DNA of 64,000 nt from Planctomycetota bacterium (GCA_012959785.1 DUCM01000005.1:248001-312000); one strand, 5' to 3'. Numbered from the stretch's first letter, positions 27,044 through 36,464 are shown. Made by a program: numbers and translations. The notes: a model not told the origin generated them from the letters alone.

Positions 27044-28009
27044 TTGAAACCCCTGCACGATCCCGCCCGCCATCCAAAGCGCTGCGTTCTCCACTCAAGC
27101 CCTCTTCGCCACCCAAACCGCGCTGGCTTCACCCTGGCCGAAGTCCTGGTTGCCGTTCTGATCATGGGCGGGATTCTTGTGTCGGTGACCCAGATTTTGC
27201 ATGTGGCGCGCATCAGCCGCGACAACATCCACAACATTCAGGAGACCCAACTCGCCGGCCCGGCGATCATGGACATGATCGAGCGCGATTTGCGTGGCCT
27301 GATCGTCTACAACCGCGCCAAGCGCGATCACTTCCTGGTGGAGAACCATGTCCTACGCGGCGCCGATGGCGACTCGATCGATTTTGTCACGACCACCGAC
27401 AACCTCGTGTTGCGCATCAACGGCGACAACTTCGAACGCTCGACGTTCAACGAAGTGGGCTATCACCTGCGGCCCAACCCCGGCTACGATGACTTTCTCG
27501 AACTCTATCGGCGCGAGGACCAGGGGATCGACGATGAGCCCTTCGAAGGTGGCGAGTTCACATTCCTCCACGACCGCATCAAGAACTTCGACATTCAGGT
27601 CTTCGCCGAGGATGGCGTAGATGCCGATGCCTTCGAGGACTGGGGCGACGAGGATGCCCGGGGCGAAGAGGAGAACATCGGTGTGCCGGCTCGAGTTGAG
27701 ATCACCATGACCCTGGAATTGCAGCGCCGCGTTGAACGCGAGGCCTTACGCCCGAGCTTCCTGACAGAAATGACCTACCGGCGCATCATCCGGCTGCCTG
27801 AGGTTCTTCGAGTGGAAGAAACCGCACTGCTGGTGCCCATGATCCCCTCAGGCAGCAGCAGCTCGGGCGACCAGGGCGCCGGCGCAAACGCAAAGTCCAG
27901 CACCCAGTCCACCACGACCCTCACAGGAGGCGCTGGCGGAAGAGGTGCTGGCGGCAGCCGCGGCGGAGTCAAGGGCGGCAAGGGCTCCGGCGACGGCGAG
28001 CGCCCCTAG
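27044..28009 (+). CDS. gspJ: minor pseudopilin GspJ
   Basis: A 321-residue pilin-like protein starting at TTG with a GAGG eight bases upstream. The leader is unusually long (27 residues), with cleavage before FTLAEVLVAVLIMG (Glu +5). The body has the GspJ pattern IMDMIERDLRGLIVYN and a later beta-rich domain. It carries an acidic stretch (EDGVDADAFEDWGDEDARGEEEN, about residues 187-210) and a C-terminal Gly/Ser-rich tail of about 50 residues. The stop codon overlaps that of the convergent serS gene (shared CTAG at 28006-28009), so the operon ends here without gspK, L or M. Confidence 0.8.
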   Translation: MKPLHDPARHPKRCVLHSSPLRHPNRAGFTLAEVLVAVLIMGGILVSVTQILHVARISRDNIHNIQETQLAGPAIMDMIERDLRGLIVYNRAKRDHFLVENHVLRGADGDSIDFVTTTDNLVLRINGDNFERSTFNEVGYHLRPNPGYDDFLELYRREDQGIDDEPFEGGEFTFLHDRIKNFDIQVFAEDGVDADAFEDWGDEDARGEEENIGVPARVEITMTLELQRRVEREALRPSFLTEMTYRRIIRLPEVLRVEETALLVPMIPSGSSSSGDQGAGANAKSSTQSTTTLTGGAGGRGAGGSRGGVKGGKGSGDGERP

Positions 28010-29286
28010 CCCAGAGGCTCGCCCAGCACGCTGCGACCTGTGAGGTAGGCACGCAGGGGCTCGGGCACCCGGATGGTGCCGTCTTCGCACTGGTGGTTTT
28101 CGAGCAGAGCGATCAGAATTCGCGTGCTGGCGGCCACGGTGTTGTTAAGGGTGTGGCAAAAGTGCACGCGCCCCTCTTCGTCGCGGTAGCGCAAGCCCAG
28201 GCGGCGGGCCTGGAACTCATGGAAGCGCGAGGCCGAGTGGGTTTCGCCGTAGCCCTCGCGGCCCGGCATCCAGGTTTCGATATCGAATTTTTGGATCTGG
28301 GGTTGACCCAAGTCGCCACCGCAGACATTGACCACGCGGTAGGGTAATTCCAAGGCCTGCAAGAGGTCCTCGGCGTTCTGCAGAATCGAGCGGTGGTGTT
28401 CCAGGCTGCGCTCATCATCGTTGATGTCGATCACGACCTGCTCAACCTTCTGGAATTGGTGCACGCGATAGAGGCCGCGGGTGTCCTTGCCGTAGGTGCC
28501 GGCTTCACGGCGATAGCAGGTGGAAAGGGCCACGAACTTGCGCGGCAAGCTGGCCACATCAAGGATCTCGTCCTGGTGCAAGGCCGTGATAGGAACCTCC
28601 GCGGTGCCCACAAGACAGAGATCGTCGCGGTCATCACAGCGGTAGGCCTGGTCCTCACCGCCAGGGAAATAGCCCGTGCCCACCATGGTCTCGGTACGCA
28701 CCAGAGTGGGGACGCTGAGAGGCACAAAACCGCGGGCCACCATGGCGTCCAGGGCGTAGCGCATGACCGCGCCTTCGAGCAAGGACAGGTCGCCCTTGAG
28801 AACATAGTTGCGCGAGCCCGCCAAGCGCGCGCCGCGGACCACATCGAGCCAGTCGTGGGCCTCGCCGATGGCCACATGATCGCGGGGAGTGAACGCGAAA
28901 TCCCTTGGGCTGCCCCAGGTGCGCAGCTCCACATTGTCGTTGTCGTCGGCACCGCCTGGGACTTCGTCCGCGGGCACATTGGGCACGGTTAGCAGGCGCT
29001 TGTGCAGGTCGGCCTGGATCTCAGAGAGCCGCGCCTCCTTGTCCTTCACTTCCGCCTTGAGTTCCTGCACGGCGGCCAGCAGGGCCGATCGGTCCTGGCC
29101 GGAAGCCTTGCCGATCTCTTTGCTGGCGGCCTTCTGTTTGGCTCGCAAGCCGTCGACAACGACTCCCAGGTCGCGCCAGCTCTGGTCCAGGGAGAGGATG
29201 GCGTCCACATCACACTCGATGTGTTTCTTGTCTGCCCCGGCCTTGACAGCCTCGGGGCAGGCGCGGATGAACTTGATATCGAGCAC
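28006..29286 (-). CDS. serS: seryl-tRNA synthetase
   Basis: A 426-residue class II synthetase that charges tRNA-Ser with serine. An N-terminal coiled-coil arm (about 1-110, rich in K/E/A with QDRSALLAAVQELKAEVKDKEARLSEIQ) binds the long variable arm of tRNA-Ser. The catalytic core contains motif 2 (STCYRREAGTYGKDTRGLYRVHQF) and motif 3 (LNNTVAASTRILIALLENHQ). Length and motif spacing are normal. It is the last gene of a long minus-strand run and begins five bases after the upstream secreted-protein gene, which suggests cotranscription. Confidence 0.96.
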   Translation of the reverse strand: MLDIKFIRACPEAVKAGADKKHIECDVDAILSLDQSWRDLGVVVDGLRAKQKAASKEIGKASGQDRSALLAAVQELKAEVKDKEARLSEIQADLHKRLLTVPNVPADEVPGGADDNDNVELRTWGSPRDFAFTPRDHVAIGEAHDWLDVVRGARLAGSRNYVLKGDLSLLEGAVMRYALDAMVARGFVPLSVPTLVRTETMVGTGYFPGGEDQAYRCDDRDDLCLVGTAEVPITALHQDEILDVASLPRKFVALSTCYRREAGTYGKDTRGLYRVHQFQKVEQVVIDINDDERSLEHHRSILQNAEDLLQALELPYRVVNVCGGDLGQPQIQKFDIETWMPGREGYGETHSASRFHEFQARRLGLRYRDEEGRVHFCHTLNNTVAASTRILIALLENHQCEDGTIRVPEPLRAYLTGRSVLGEPLG

Positions 29287-29291
29287 GGGTC

Positions 29292-31364
29292 CTATTCCTT
29301 CCAGTCGGATTTGATCTTGCCGAACAGCTTGTTCTTCTTCTCGCTCAGCTGCAATTCGGCCGCCTCGACCTTGCCCTTTTTCTCAAGCACCAGATCCAGT
29401 GGTGCCCACGAGGCATCCCAGCCGTACTCGGAAAACTGATCGCTCTGGGCGATCACATGCGTCTTGGCCGGCTTGCTGCCCTTCTTCGAGCCCTTCTTGC
29501 GCCACGAAACCAGGGGCCGGGGCACGCAGTTCCAGGGCCGCTCGTAGCGCTCCCCGGCAGTCCCGGTCACCACCACCGTCTTGCCCTTGAGATGGATCGA
29601 TGACTCCTCTTCCTTGAAGCTGAAGTCATAGCTGAAGGGACCGCCGAGCATGATCTTGGTGGTCTTGCCCTCGAAAACCTCGAAATTCTCCATGCTCTTG
29701 CCGGGCAGAATCACAGTCTTGGCCATCTGCTGTTTCTTGCCCTTGCGCAACTCGCCGTAGAACAGCTTGTACTTGCCCACGGGAAGTTCGGTGGGGCGGC
29801 TCACATCGAAGTACGAGTTTTCAAACGTGCCCATACCTTGCAGCACGAGCCAGGTGGGCTTGCCGCCCTTGAACGCCAGCTTGGCCTTACCTGTCTTGAG
29901 CTCGACCGCGGTGGCCAGAAGTTCCATACCCACGCCCTGGGTCTCGAATTTGTACCACTGCCCCGCCACCTGGAGGTACTCGCTGAAGGGCACGGCGCGT
30001 TTGGATTTGCCCACCACCACCGAATCCATTTCGGGCTGCAAGAGGCCCTTGCTCAAGCCAATATGCTCCCAGGAGATGGGCGCGGAGCCGTAGATGCCAT
30101 CCATGTTGTCGTCGAGAATCCGCAAACGCACACCATTCAGCTCCCCCACCAGGCTGGCTCCGGCCACCAGGAAGATGGACAACTGCTCGTCGGTGGGCGC
30201 CATGTTGATCTGCACGCCCTGGTACATGTCCGTGGAGGATCCAATACGGGTCAAGACGCCCCAGTCGCGCTGTTCGTCGCCCTGGCCAATTTTGAACACC
30301 AGGGGCTCGAGATTGCCGGTCAGGCGGATTTGGATATCGCCCTTGCCATCGCCGTCGACATCCACGGTGGCGAGGGCCGAGCCGTCTCGCAGAATCGTGG
30401 GCGAGATGTCGCCGAGAGAGGAGAACTTGGCCTTGGTGCCCTTCTTTTTGAGGGTCACCGAGGACCACATCACATGCAACTCGTCGAGAAAGTAGTTGGG
30501 GCGCTCGAAGTCGTCCAGGTCTTCCACCATCTCGAATGCGAAGCTCACGGTCGAACTGGCGCCCAGGGTGCCCGCGCCGCCGGCGGCAGGCGGACCCGTT
30601 CCCGGAGCAGGCTCGCCGCCTTCGCCGTCCTCGGGTTTGAGGCTCTTGTCATAGCCCTGGGCGGCGAGACTGTCGTAACGGGCTTTGGAATCGATGTAGA
30701 AGCGGTCGCGCAGGTCGACCCTGGCCAGGGCCAGGTAGGCTTGCTTGCACGAACGGCAGATCTTGTAGAGGTCTGCGCGCTCCCCGCGGTTGGCTTCCGT
30801 CCAGCACTGGGAGCGCAGGATCCAGGCCTGGGCAGCGAAGTAGTGGTCGCCCACCAAGGCCAGCTGATCCGCGAGACCCTCGAACTCCAGGGACAGGATG
30901 CCGTAGACCTGGGAGGCACGCTTGGTGTTGTTGGCCCAGTACTTGGCGTTGGCCTGGTCGTAGCGGGCTTTCAACTTGCCGCGCTCGCGTTTCTGGACCG
31001 GGTCCATCAAGGAGAAATACTTCTCCATGTTCTCGGCGAAGTCGGTGTCGATGGCGGCTCGCCAGGTCTTGCGCAAGGCGGTCATGCGCTTGGCCAAGAT
31101 CTCTCCGGGGTTGGTGGAGAGACCCTCGGCGGTGTCCATGATCAAGGACACCGCCTCGGCGTTGTGTTTCTTGACGAGGCGCTGCATTTCGGCTGCTGAA
31201 TTCAACGCTTGAGCCTTCTTGAAGGCCTCGCGGAACTCGGAGCGCCCGTCTGCCGCCCGGGCGAGAGGGCCCGGGGGACTGGCAACGATTGGCTGAGCAG
31301 GCGCGAGGGCAGGCGCGGCCAGGGCCAAAAGGGCCAGGAGTCGAGGGGGAGGGAGTCGGAACAT
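29292..31364 (-). CDS. secreted protein of unknown function with DxDxDG loops
   Basis: A 690-residue protein with a Sec signal peptide (residues 1-23, ending APALAPAQP). The N-terminal 235 residues are helical and charged, with a CRSC pair near 203-206. A Gly/Pro/Ala-rich linker follows (about 246-268), then a beta-rich C-terminal half with two calcium-loop-like segments, DVDGDGKGD (about 335-343) and DDNMDG (418-423), the first resembling FG-GAP repeats. The last 60 residues are very lysine-rich (KKGSKKGSK, EKKNKLFGKIKSDWKE). I do not recognise a named family. It lies between a rhomboid gene and serS in the same direction. Confidence 0.7.
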   Translation of the reverse strand: MFRLPPPRLLALLALAAPALAPAQPIVASPPGPLARAADGRSEFREAFKKAQALNSAAEMQRLVKKHNAEAVSLIMDTAEGLSTNPGEILAKRMTALRKTWRAAIDTDFAENMEKYFSLMDPVQKRERGKLKARYDQANAKYWANNTKRASQVYGILSLEFEGLADQLALVGDHYFAAQAWILRSQCWTEANRGERADLYKICRSCKQAYLALARVDLRDRFYIDSKARYDSLAAQGYDKSLKPEDGEGGEPAPGTGPPAAGGAGTLGASSTVSFAFEMVEDLDDFERPNYFLDELHVMWSSVTLKKKGTKAKFSSLGDISPTILRDGSALATVDVDGDGKGDIQIRLTGNLEPLVFKIGQGDEQRDWGVLTRIGSSTDMYQGVQINMAPTDEQLSIFLVAGASLVGELNGVRLRILDDNMDGIYGSAPISWEHIGLSKGLLQPEMDSVVVGKSKRAVPFSEYLQVAGQWYKFETQGVGMELLATAVELKTGKAKLAFKGGKPTWLVLQGMGTFENSYFDVSRPTELPVGKYKLFYGELRKGKKQQMAKTVILPGKSMENFEVFEGKTTKIMLGGPFSYDFSFKEEESSIHLKGKTVVVTGTAGERYERPWNCVPRPLVSWRKKGSKKGSKPAKTHVIAQSDQFSEYGWDASWAPLDLVLEKKGKVEAAELQLSEKKNKLFGKIKSDWKE

Positions 31365-31426
31365 GGCTACCGGAGCTGGATGGGACCGCAGGACCCAGCG
31401 ATTGTAACGCCCCGAGCCGAGGCGCC

Positions 31427-32287
31427 CTACTTGCGATTCGAGACGCGCTTGAGGAACTCCTTCTCGCGCTTCGTGAGGGCGGCCAGGCCCTGGCTGTGGA
31501 TCTTCGCCAACAAGGCATCCATGTCGTAGTCATCCTGGGCACGGCGCTCGTCACGCAGGGCCACACGCCGTTCCATCAAGCGCCCCACCCAATCGACCTG
31601 GATCCACCCCATCCTCACGCAAACAAAACCACACAGGGCGCCGCCCAGGTGCACCCAGTGGGCCACGCCATCGCTGATGCCCAGGGAGAGGTCGCGCACG
31701 GCGCTGAGCACATCGATGGCCACGATCACTCCCGCCAGCACCATCAGGGTGACGGGGATAAACAGCACAAAGACCTGGGCCCGGGGGCGCAAGGTGGCGG
31801 TGGCTACAACCACACCCAGGACCGCTCCCGATGCGCCAATGACAGGCATCTGGCCGCCGCTGGCGAACTCCACCGTGAGATGCAGCAGGCCGCCGAAGCA
31901 CAGGGCCACAATATAGAAGGTGAGAAAGCGCCGGCTGCCCAGAATGCCCTCGAGCATGGTGCCGAAAAAGTAAAGCTGCACCATGTTCCACAGGATGTGT
32001 GAGAACACCATGGTGCTGTGCAGGAAACCGAAAGTCAGAAGCTGCCAGAAGGGCACGAAGGGAAACCACCCAGCCCACAGCTCGGGCGATAGACCGAAGA
32101 GGTTGAACAACACAGCCCCCGTGGTTGGCGAGCCCACACCAATCACAAAGCTCGCCAGGAAAATCGCCCCGTTCAGAATCAAGAGCCGCCGGGTCACCGG
32201 AGTCAATCTCGGCATGGAGACCTGCGCCTGCTGACGGCCAAAGCCGTCGTCGTAGCCAGGTGGTTCGTCGTGATTCAGACTTCGCAC
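31427..32287 (-). CDS. rhomboid-family intramembrane serine protease (first of two)
   Basis: A 286-residue membrane protease with about six helices. The loop L1/TM2 motif is H90...H97...N101 (FLHSTMVFSHILWNMV), the nucleophile is S153 in GASGAVLG, and the catalytic histidine is H213 in WVHLGGALCG. All active-site residues are therefore present. Cytoplasmic tails at both ends are polar; the C-terminal 55 residues are strongly charged. It lies 72 bases after folD, in the same direction. The substrates are unknown. Confidence 0.9.
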   Translation of the reverse strand: MRSLNHDEPPGYDDGFGRQQAQVSMPRLTPVTRRLLILNGAIFLASFVIGVGSPTTGAVLFNLFGLSPELWAGWFPFVPFWQLLTFGFLHSTMVFSHILWNMVQLYFFGTMLEGILGSRRFLTFYIVALCFGGLLHLTVEFASGGQMPVIGASGAVLGVVVATATLRPRAQVFVLFIPVTLMVLAGVIVAIDVLSAVRDLSLGISDGVAHWVHLGGALCGFVCVRMGWIQVDWVGRLMERRVALRDERRAQDDYDMDALLAKIHSQGLAALTKREKEFLKRVSNRK

Positions 32288-32359
32288 GGGGAATTCCAGG
32301 AAGGCAAGGTTCGCGAATTTGGCTTGGGACGCTGGTGCGAGCCCTGGCTCAAAGCCGGG

Positions 32360-33229
32360 TCAGGCTCCTGCCAGGCCGGACTGCCTGGCGGCTGCCAGAG
32401 CCGTGTTGGAGAGCAGCATGGCTATGGTCATCGGCCCAATCCCCCCCGGAACCGGAGTGATCGCCGCAGCTCTTTCAGAAGCGGCCTCAAAATCCACATC
32501 ACCCACGAGCTGGCCGTCCTCACCGCGGTTGATACCCACATCCAGGACCACGGCTCCTGGGCGAATCCAGGCGCCTTCGACGAGCTTTGCCCGGCCCACG
32601 GCGGCGATGACCACATCACCCTCAGCCACCACGCGGGCCAGATCGCGGGTTCGGCTGTGGCAGATGGTCACCGTGGCGTTGCGCGCCAGGGCCAGTTGGG
32701 CCACGGGCTTGCCCACCAGGGCGGAACGCCCGAGCACCACGACATGCAGGCCCTCGAGTTCGATCCCAGCGCGGTCCAAAAGCTCCATGCAGCCTGCTGG
32801 CGTGCAGGGCACCAGGCCCTTGCGGCCCTGTACGAGAGCCGCGATGTTTTTGGGGTGCAAGCCGTCGACATCCTTCTTGGGATCGATGCTGAGCAAAACC
32901 TCGTCGGCGTCGAGGCCTGCGGGCAGGGGCAGTTGCACCAGGATACCGTGCACCCTGGAGTCCTCGTTGAGTGCTCGCACGCGAGAGAGCAGATCGGCCT
33001 GTGAGACATCGGCGGGGAGCCGCAGAGTCTGGACCTCGATGCCCGCAGCGCGGGCGGCGCGGTCCTTGTTGCGTACATACACGCAACTCGCCGGATCCTC
33101 GCCCACCAGCACCACGGCCAGGCCCGGGTGGATGCCCCGCTCCACCAGGCTCTCGACGTCCAGAGCCACATCTGCGCGCACTTCCAAAGCCGTGGCCTTG
33201 CCGTCCAGGATGCGTGCTGTAATCGTCAT
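32360..33229 (-). CDS. folD: bifunctional methylenetetrahydrofolate dehydrogenase/cyclohydrolase FolD
   Basis: A 289-residue cytoplasmic enzyme interconverting 5,10-methylene- and 10-formyl-tetrahydrofolate. The catalytic Tyr/Lys pair is in SCVYVRNKDRAA, followed by VQLPLPAGLD, PCTPAGCMELL, the nucleotide-binding GRSALVGKPVA and the end signature PVPGGIGPMTIAMLLSNT. The ATG at 33227-33229 comes two bases before the stop of ccsA. An imperfect seven-pair stem (32343-32359, loop CAA) abuts the stop codon and might slow transcription, though no T-run follows. Confidence 0.95.
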   Translation of the reverse strand: MTITARILDGKATALEVRADVALDVESLVERGIHPGLAVVLVGEDPASCVYVRNKDRAARAAGIEVQTLRLPADVSQADLLSRVRALNEDSRVHGILVQLPLPAGLDADEVLLSIDPKKDVDGLHPKNIAALVQGRKGLVPCTPAGCMELLDRAGIELEGLHVVVLGRSALVGKPVAQLALARNATVTICHSRTRDLARVVAEGDVVIAAVGRAKLVEGAWIRPGAVVLDVGINRGEDGQLVGDVDFEAASERAAAITPVPGGIGPMTIAMLLSNTALAAARQSGLAGA

Positions 33230-33231
33230 GC

Positions 33232-35253
33232 TCAGGCCTCCTTGCCCACGGCTAGCTTGCGGGGCTCTTCTGCATGCCTGTGGGCCAACCAATCGATCCC
33301 CGAGGCCAAGACAACCAGACCCTCCACGGCCCAGAAGGCGTACAGGGTACGGGCCACGCCGCTGGTGAAGCCATAGCTGTGCAAGCCCACATTCAAGAGG
33401 TTGACGCCCCACCACGAAGCCGACACGACCACCCCGGCCAAGACCGCCAAGACAGCCATGCCGCGATCCCGGGCGTAGCCGCCCATGCGGGCGTGTAGCG
33501 TCATCAAGACCCACAGGCAAATCAGGAGAGCGCCGTTTTCCTTGGGGTCCCAACCCCAGAAGCGACCCCAGGAGTCGTTGGCCCAGACGCCGCCCATGAT
33601 CGTGCCGAATATGGCGAAAAACAGGCAAAAGCACAAGACGCCGTAGATCATGCGGCTGAGCGTCTTGTAGAAGCTCTTGTCGTCGCGGGCGACGCCGAAG
33701 AGTTTGCCCAGGATCCAGACATGGGCAAAGAGCCCCGCCACGAGCCCGCCCACATACCCCAGGGTTACCGTGGTGACATGGATGGCGAGGTAGTAGTTGG
33801 TGTCCAGGACCGCCACCACCGAGGCCATGGTGTCACCGGCGGAGCTAACCTCCTTGAGTTCGTAACGCCCGGCCAGGAACATGCCAGCCACTCCGAAGAG
33901 GCAACCCAGGGAAAGCGCCACCCGGCGCCGTGTGAGAAACTCAAGCAGCAGGGTCACGAGCACACCGCAGGCCGTGATGAAGAGGATCGTGTCGTAGAGC
34001 GAGATCACGGGCGGGCGTTGACGGATGATGCAACGCAGCACGATGCCCAGGGTCACCGCCGAAGTGGCGAGAATCGCCAAGGCCCAGACGCCCCTGGGTA
34101 GCCAACGCGCCCGGGGAAATACCCAACCGAAGGCCGCCAGAATGAAACCCAACAGGAAAAGCACCAGGGAGTTGGTGAACAGGTCCATGCGGTAGAGCTT
34201 GACCTCCAGGGGTATCTGGCCGTACTCGCCGCGGGCTTCGGCCAGCTCGCGGGCGTATTCATTGAGGGAGACAAGTTCGGCTTCAAAAGCCGCGGGCTGC
34301 AACTTCTGAGCTTCGAGTCGCTCGAAGAAGGCCACTAGCTCGATCTGCGCCTGGCAATCGACCTCCAAAGTGAAGGCCCCGTCCACCACAGTCGAGATGT
34401 CCCACCAGCTTTGGGCAGCCTCCAACCCAGCGGGCGGCGGGAAGAGCGCCGGGCCCTGGGCGGCGGCGTCGAGGGCCACGCCCAGTTCGGCGAACAGAGA
34501 CTGGATGGCGTCGAAGTCCTCGGCGTTGTCGGCCATGACCTCCTGGGTCAGGGCGCGCAACTCGGCGGCTTTGCTCAGGATCACGGAGAGGCTCGCGTTC
34601 TGCTCGTCACCGAAGAGCTCGCGCAAGAGCGGCGAGGCACCGGTGGGATAGTCGTGGCGCGTGAAAGCCAATGTCCCCGCCAGGGCCTCGAAGGTGCCGA
34701 AATCACTGGCCAACTTGAGAGTCTGGCGTTGGACCTCGGTCTGCTTGGCGGCCTCGATGCTATGGAGTCGCTGGGCTTCGCTGGCCAGCTTGGCCCGGCC
34801 CCCGATCAACTCGTTGTAGCTGTACCAGTCGCGTTTGGATTTGGCCGTGACCTCGATGGCGGTCAGAACCGCGGCGTTCTGCACGCGAAAGCATGGATAG
34901 TCTCGGGCCTGTTCGGGGAAGAAGAGCACATCGAGCAGCCACTCGTCCTGGCTCAGCTTGCTGCCGTCCGTGAGCTTGAGTTTGCGCTTGCCGTTGAGGG
35001 TCAAGAGTCGCAGACCGGCCAGGGAGTCCAGGGGCTTGACCCGCCCGCCGTCCTGCACCGGCAGAGTAGCGAAGGCCTGCTTGACCCCATCGGACCAGCT
35101 CTCTTGTCGCGTTGGGGTATCGGGATGGTCGTGGCCCGAATGGTCACCTGGGGCATGATCGTGCCCGGCATGGGGATCCACCTGGCCGTGGAGCGCGCTG
35201 CCCCCCAGCGCCACGCTGAAAAGGACACATAAACCCTTTTGAATCAGCTTCAT
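33232..35253 (-). CDS. ccsA: cytochrome c assembly protein CcsA/ResC-like, with His-rich exported N-terminal region
   Basis: A 673-residue protein of the system II (Ccs) cytochrome c maturation route. After a signal peptide (MKLIQKGLCVLFSVALG) comes a His-rich stretch with six histidines between residues 28 and 43, then about 320 residues predicted outside the membrane. The C-terminal half has eight or so helices and the haem-handling tryptophan-rich loop WGRFWGWDPKENGALL, followed by the usual TLHARMGGY. The ATG overlaps the resB stop by four bases (ATGA), fixing the start. Typical CcsA proteins of 300-400 residues lack the N-terminal extension, although fused and extended forms exist in several phyla. 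Confidence 0.88.
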   Translation of the reverse strand: MKLIQKGLCVLFSVALGGSALHGQVDPHAGHDHAPGDHSGHDHPDTPTRQESWSDGVKQAFATLPVQDGGRVKPLDSLAGLRLLTLNGKRKLKLTDGSKLSQDEWLLDVLFFPEQARDYPCFRVQNAAVLTAIEVTAKSKRDWYSYNELIGGRAKLASEAQRLHSIEAAKQTEVQRQTLKLASDFGTFEALAGTLAFTRHDYPTGASPLLRELFGDEQNASLSVILSKAAELRALTQEVMADNAEDFDAIQSLFAELGVALDAAAQGPALFPPPAGLEAAQSWWDISTVVDGAFTLEVDCQAQIELVAFFERLEAQKLQPAAFEAELVSLNEYARELAEARGEYGQIPLEVKLYRMDLFTNSLVLFLLGFILAAFGWVFPRARWLPRGVWALAILATSAVTLGIVLRCIIRQRPPVISLYDTILFITACGVLVTLLLEFLTRRRVALSLGCLFGVAGMFLAGRYELKEVSSAGDTMASVVAVLDTNYYLAIHVTTVTLGYVGGLVAGLFAHVWILGKLFGVARDDKSFYKTLSRMIYGVLCFCLFFAIFGTIMGGVWANDSWGRFWGWDPKENGALLICLWVLMTLHARMGGYARDRGMAVLAVLAGVVVSASWWGVNLLNVGLHSYGFTSGVARTLYAFWAVEGLVVLASGIDWLAHRHAEEPRKLAVGKEA

Positions 35254-36464
35254 TCTGCGTCTCCTGTGAGCGGCGCAGCCTTGTGCGTGCTCTTGATCAC
35301 GAAGGAAAATAATTTGCGTCCGAAAGCCATCAGCATGCCCAGGGTGATGATCCACATGGAATACTCAGGCCACTTATCGGATGGGTTGCGCACCACACTG
35401 AAGGTTGAGAACAAGCGTTGCCGGGGGCCTGCGTTCTGGGGGCCCCAACCCGACTGAAAAAGGACCAGGCCGCCCTCGCGCAGGGGATCGTTCATCTCGA
35501 TCAGGATGCGCTCGGCGCCGCTCTCGTCCACCCGATAGACGAAGCTGCGGTAGGACTTGGCCATGGATATGCCGGGGTGCTCTTCCTTCTGAAAGTCATC
35601 CAGGCGAATCGAGAAGGGCATGGCATAGCGGGCATGGCGCAAACTAACGGCCCAGGTCTGGCCCTCGGCTTCCACGGTCCAGGGATAGCGTTCAAAGCAC
35701 CACAAGATCGCTGCGCTGGTCTCGCCGTTCACTTCCACGCGCCCCACCATGCCGGCGGTGTGGCGTTCGGTTTCCTTCAGTGGCTCCCGCGCCAGGAGCG
35801 CAAAGCCGTCCAGCACCGGGCTGTCGGCCTCCCAGGCGGGTCCCTTGGGCAGGGGATCGCAGTGGGGCAAAAAGTTGGAGAGTTCGAGGACGAAGGGCAC
35901 GCCGGGAAAACTAAAGCTGCGCGTCGCGCCATCGGTCAGGTCGGTCAGAAGGTGATCCTCGATCACGAACTCAGCCACCGGTCCCTCACCCCCCGCCGGC
36001 CAGACAGCGACCTCCCATTTGTGGTAGCTCGTGAAGTGATCGGACTCGTCACCCTCGTAGAGGGTCAGGTGCCCTTCTTCGGATCCGGTCAACTTCACCA
36101 GGGAGGCCAGCAGCATGAAGATGATGCCCAGGTGAATCACGAGCACCCCCGCCGTGCGCGTGCCGACCCGAAGACGCAAGAGACCACCCACGAGCAAGTT
36201 GGCCGCCAGGAGCGCCATGCAGAGCACGCCACCGGGGAAGATGGGCACGCTCACGCCGCCCACCGAGCTCCATATCAGCCAGGACTCGAAGTAGAGTTTC
36301 TTGGCGTCGTATAGCCCGTGGTTGACCTGGTACAGGGTGCCCTGCACGGTCAAGACGAAGAGCGCCGCGAGGAGCAGGCAAACCAGACCGTAAGACCCCA
36401 GGATGTCAAGCAAGCGCGCCGCGATGGCCTTGGGCTGTTTGTTCGGTGCTGATTGTGTTGTCAC
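35250..36464 (-). CDS. resB: cytochrome c biogenesis protein ResB/Ccs1-like
   Basis: A 404-residue membrane protein, partner of CcsA in delivering haem to apocytochrome c outside the membrane. It has three N-terminal helices (about 20-45, 62-90 and 95-115, including LVIHLGIIFMLLASLVKLTG), a large exported beta-rich domain, and a last helix near the C-terminus (EYSMWIITLGMLMAFG), the ResB layout. The start is GTG with GAGGAAA just upstream, overlapping the lipoprotein stop by one base. The family match is by topology and gene order more than by a unique motif. Confidence 0.82.
   Translation of the reverse strand: MTTQSAPNKQPKAIAARLLDILGSYGLVCLLLAALFVLTVQGTLYQVNHGLYDAKKLYFESWLIWSSVGGVSVPIFPGGVLCMALLAANLLVGGLLRLRVGTRTAGVLVIHLGIIFMLLASLVKLTGSEEGHLTLYEGDESDHFTSYHKWEVAVWPAGGEGPVAEFVIEDHLLTDLTDGATRSFSFPGVPFVLELSNFLPHCDPLPKGPAWEADSPVLDGFALLAREPLKETERHTAGMVGRVEVNGETSAAILWCFERYPWTVEAEGQTWAVSLRHARYAMPFSIRLDDFQKEEHPGISMAKSYRSFVYRVDESGAERILIEMNDPLREGGLVLFQSGWGPQNAGPRQRLFSTFSVVRNPSDKWPEYSMWIITLGMLMAFGRKLFSFVIKSTHKAAPLTGDAE

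Noticed and set aside
33230-33634. N-terminal extension of folD to 424 residues
   Set aside because: The extra part overlaps ccsA and is not FolD-like; the ATG at 33229 gives the normal length.
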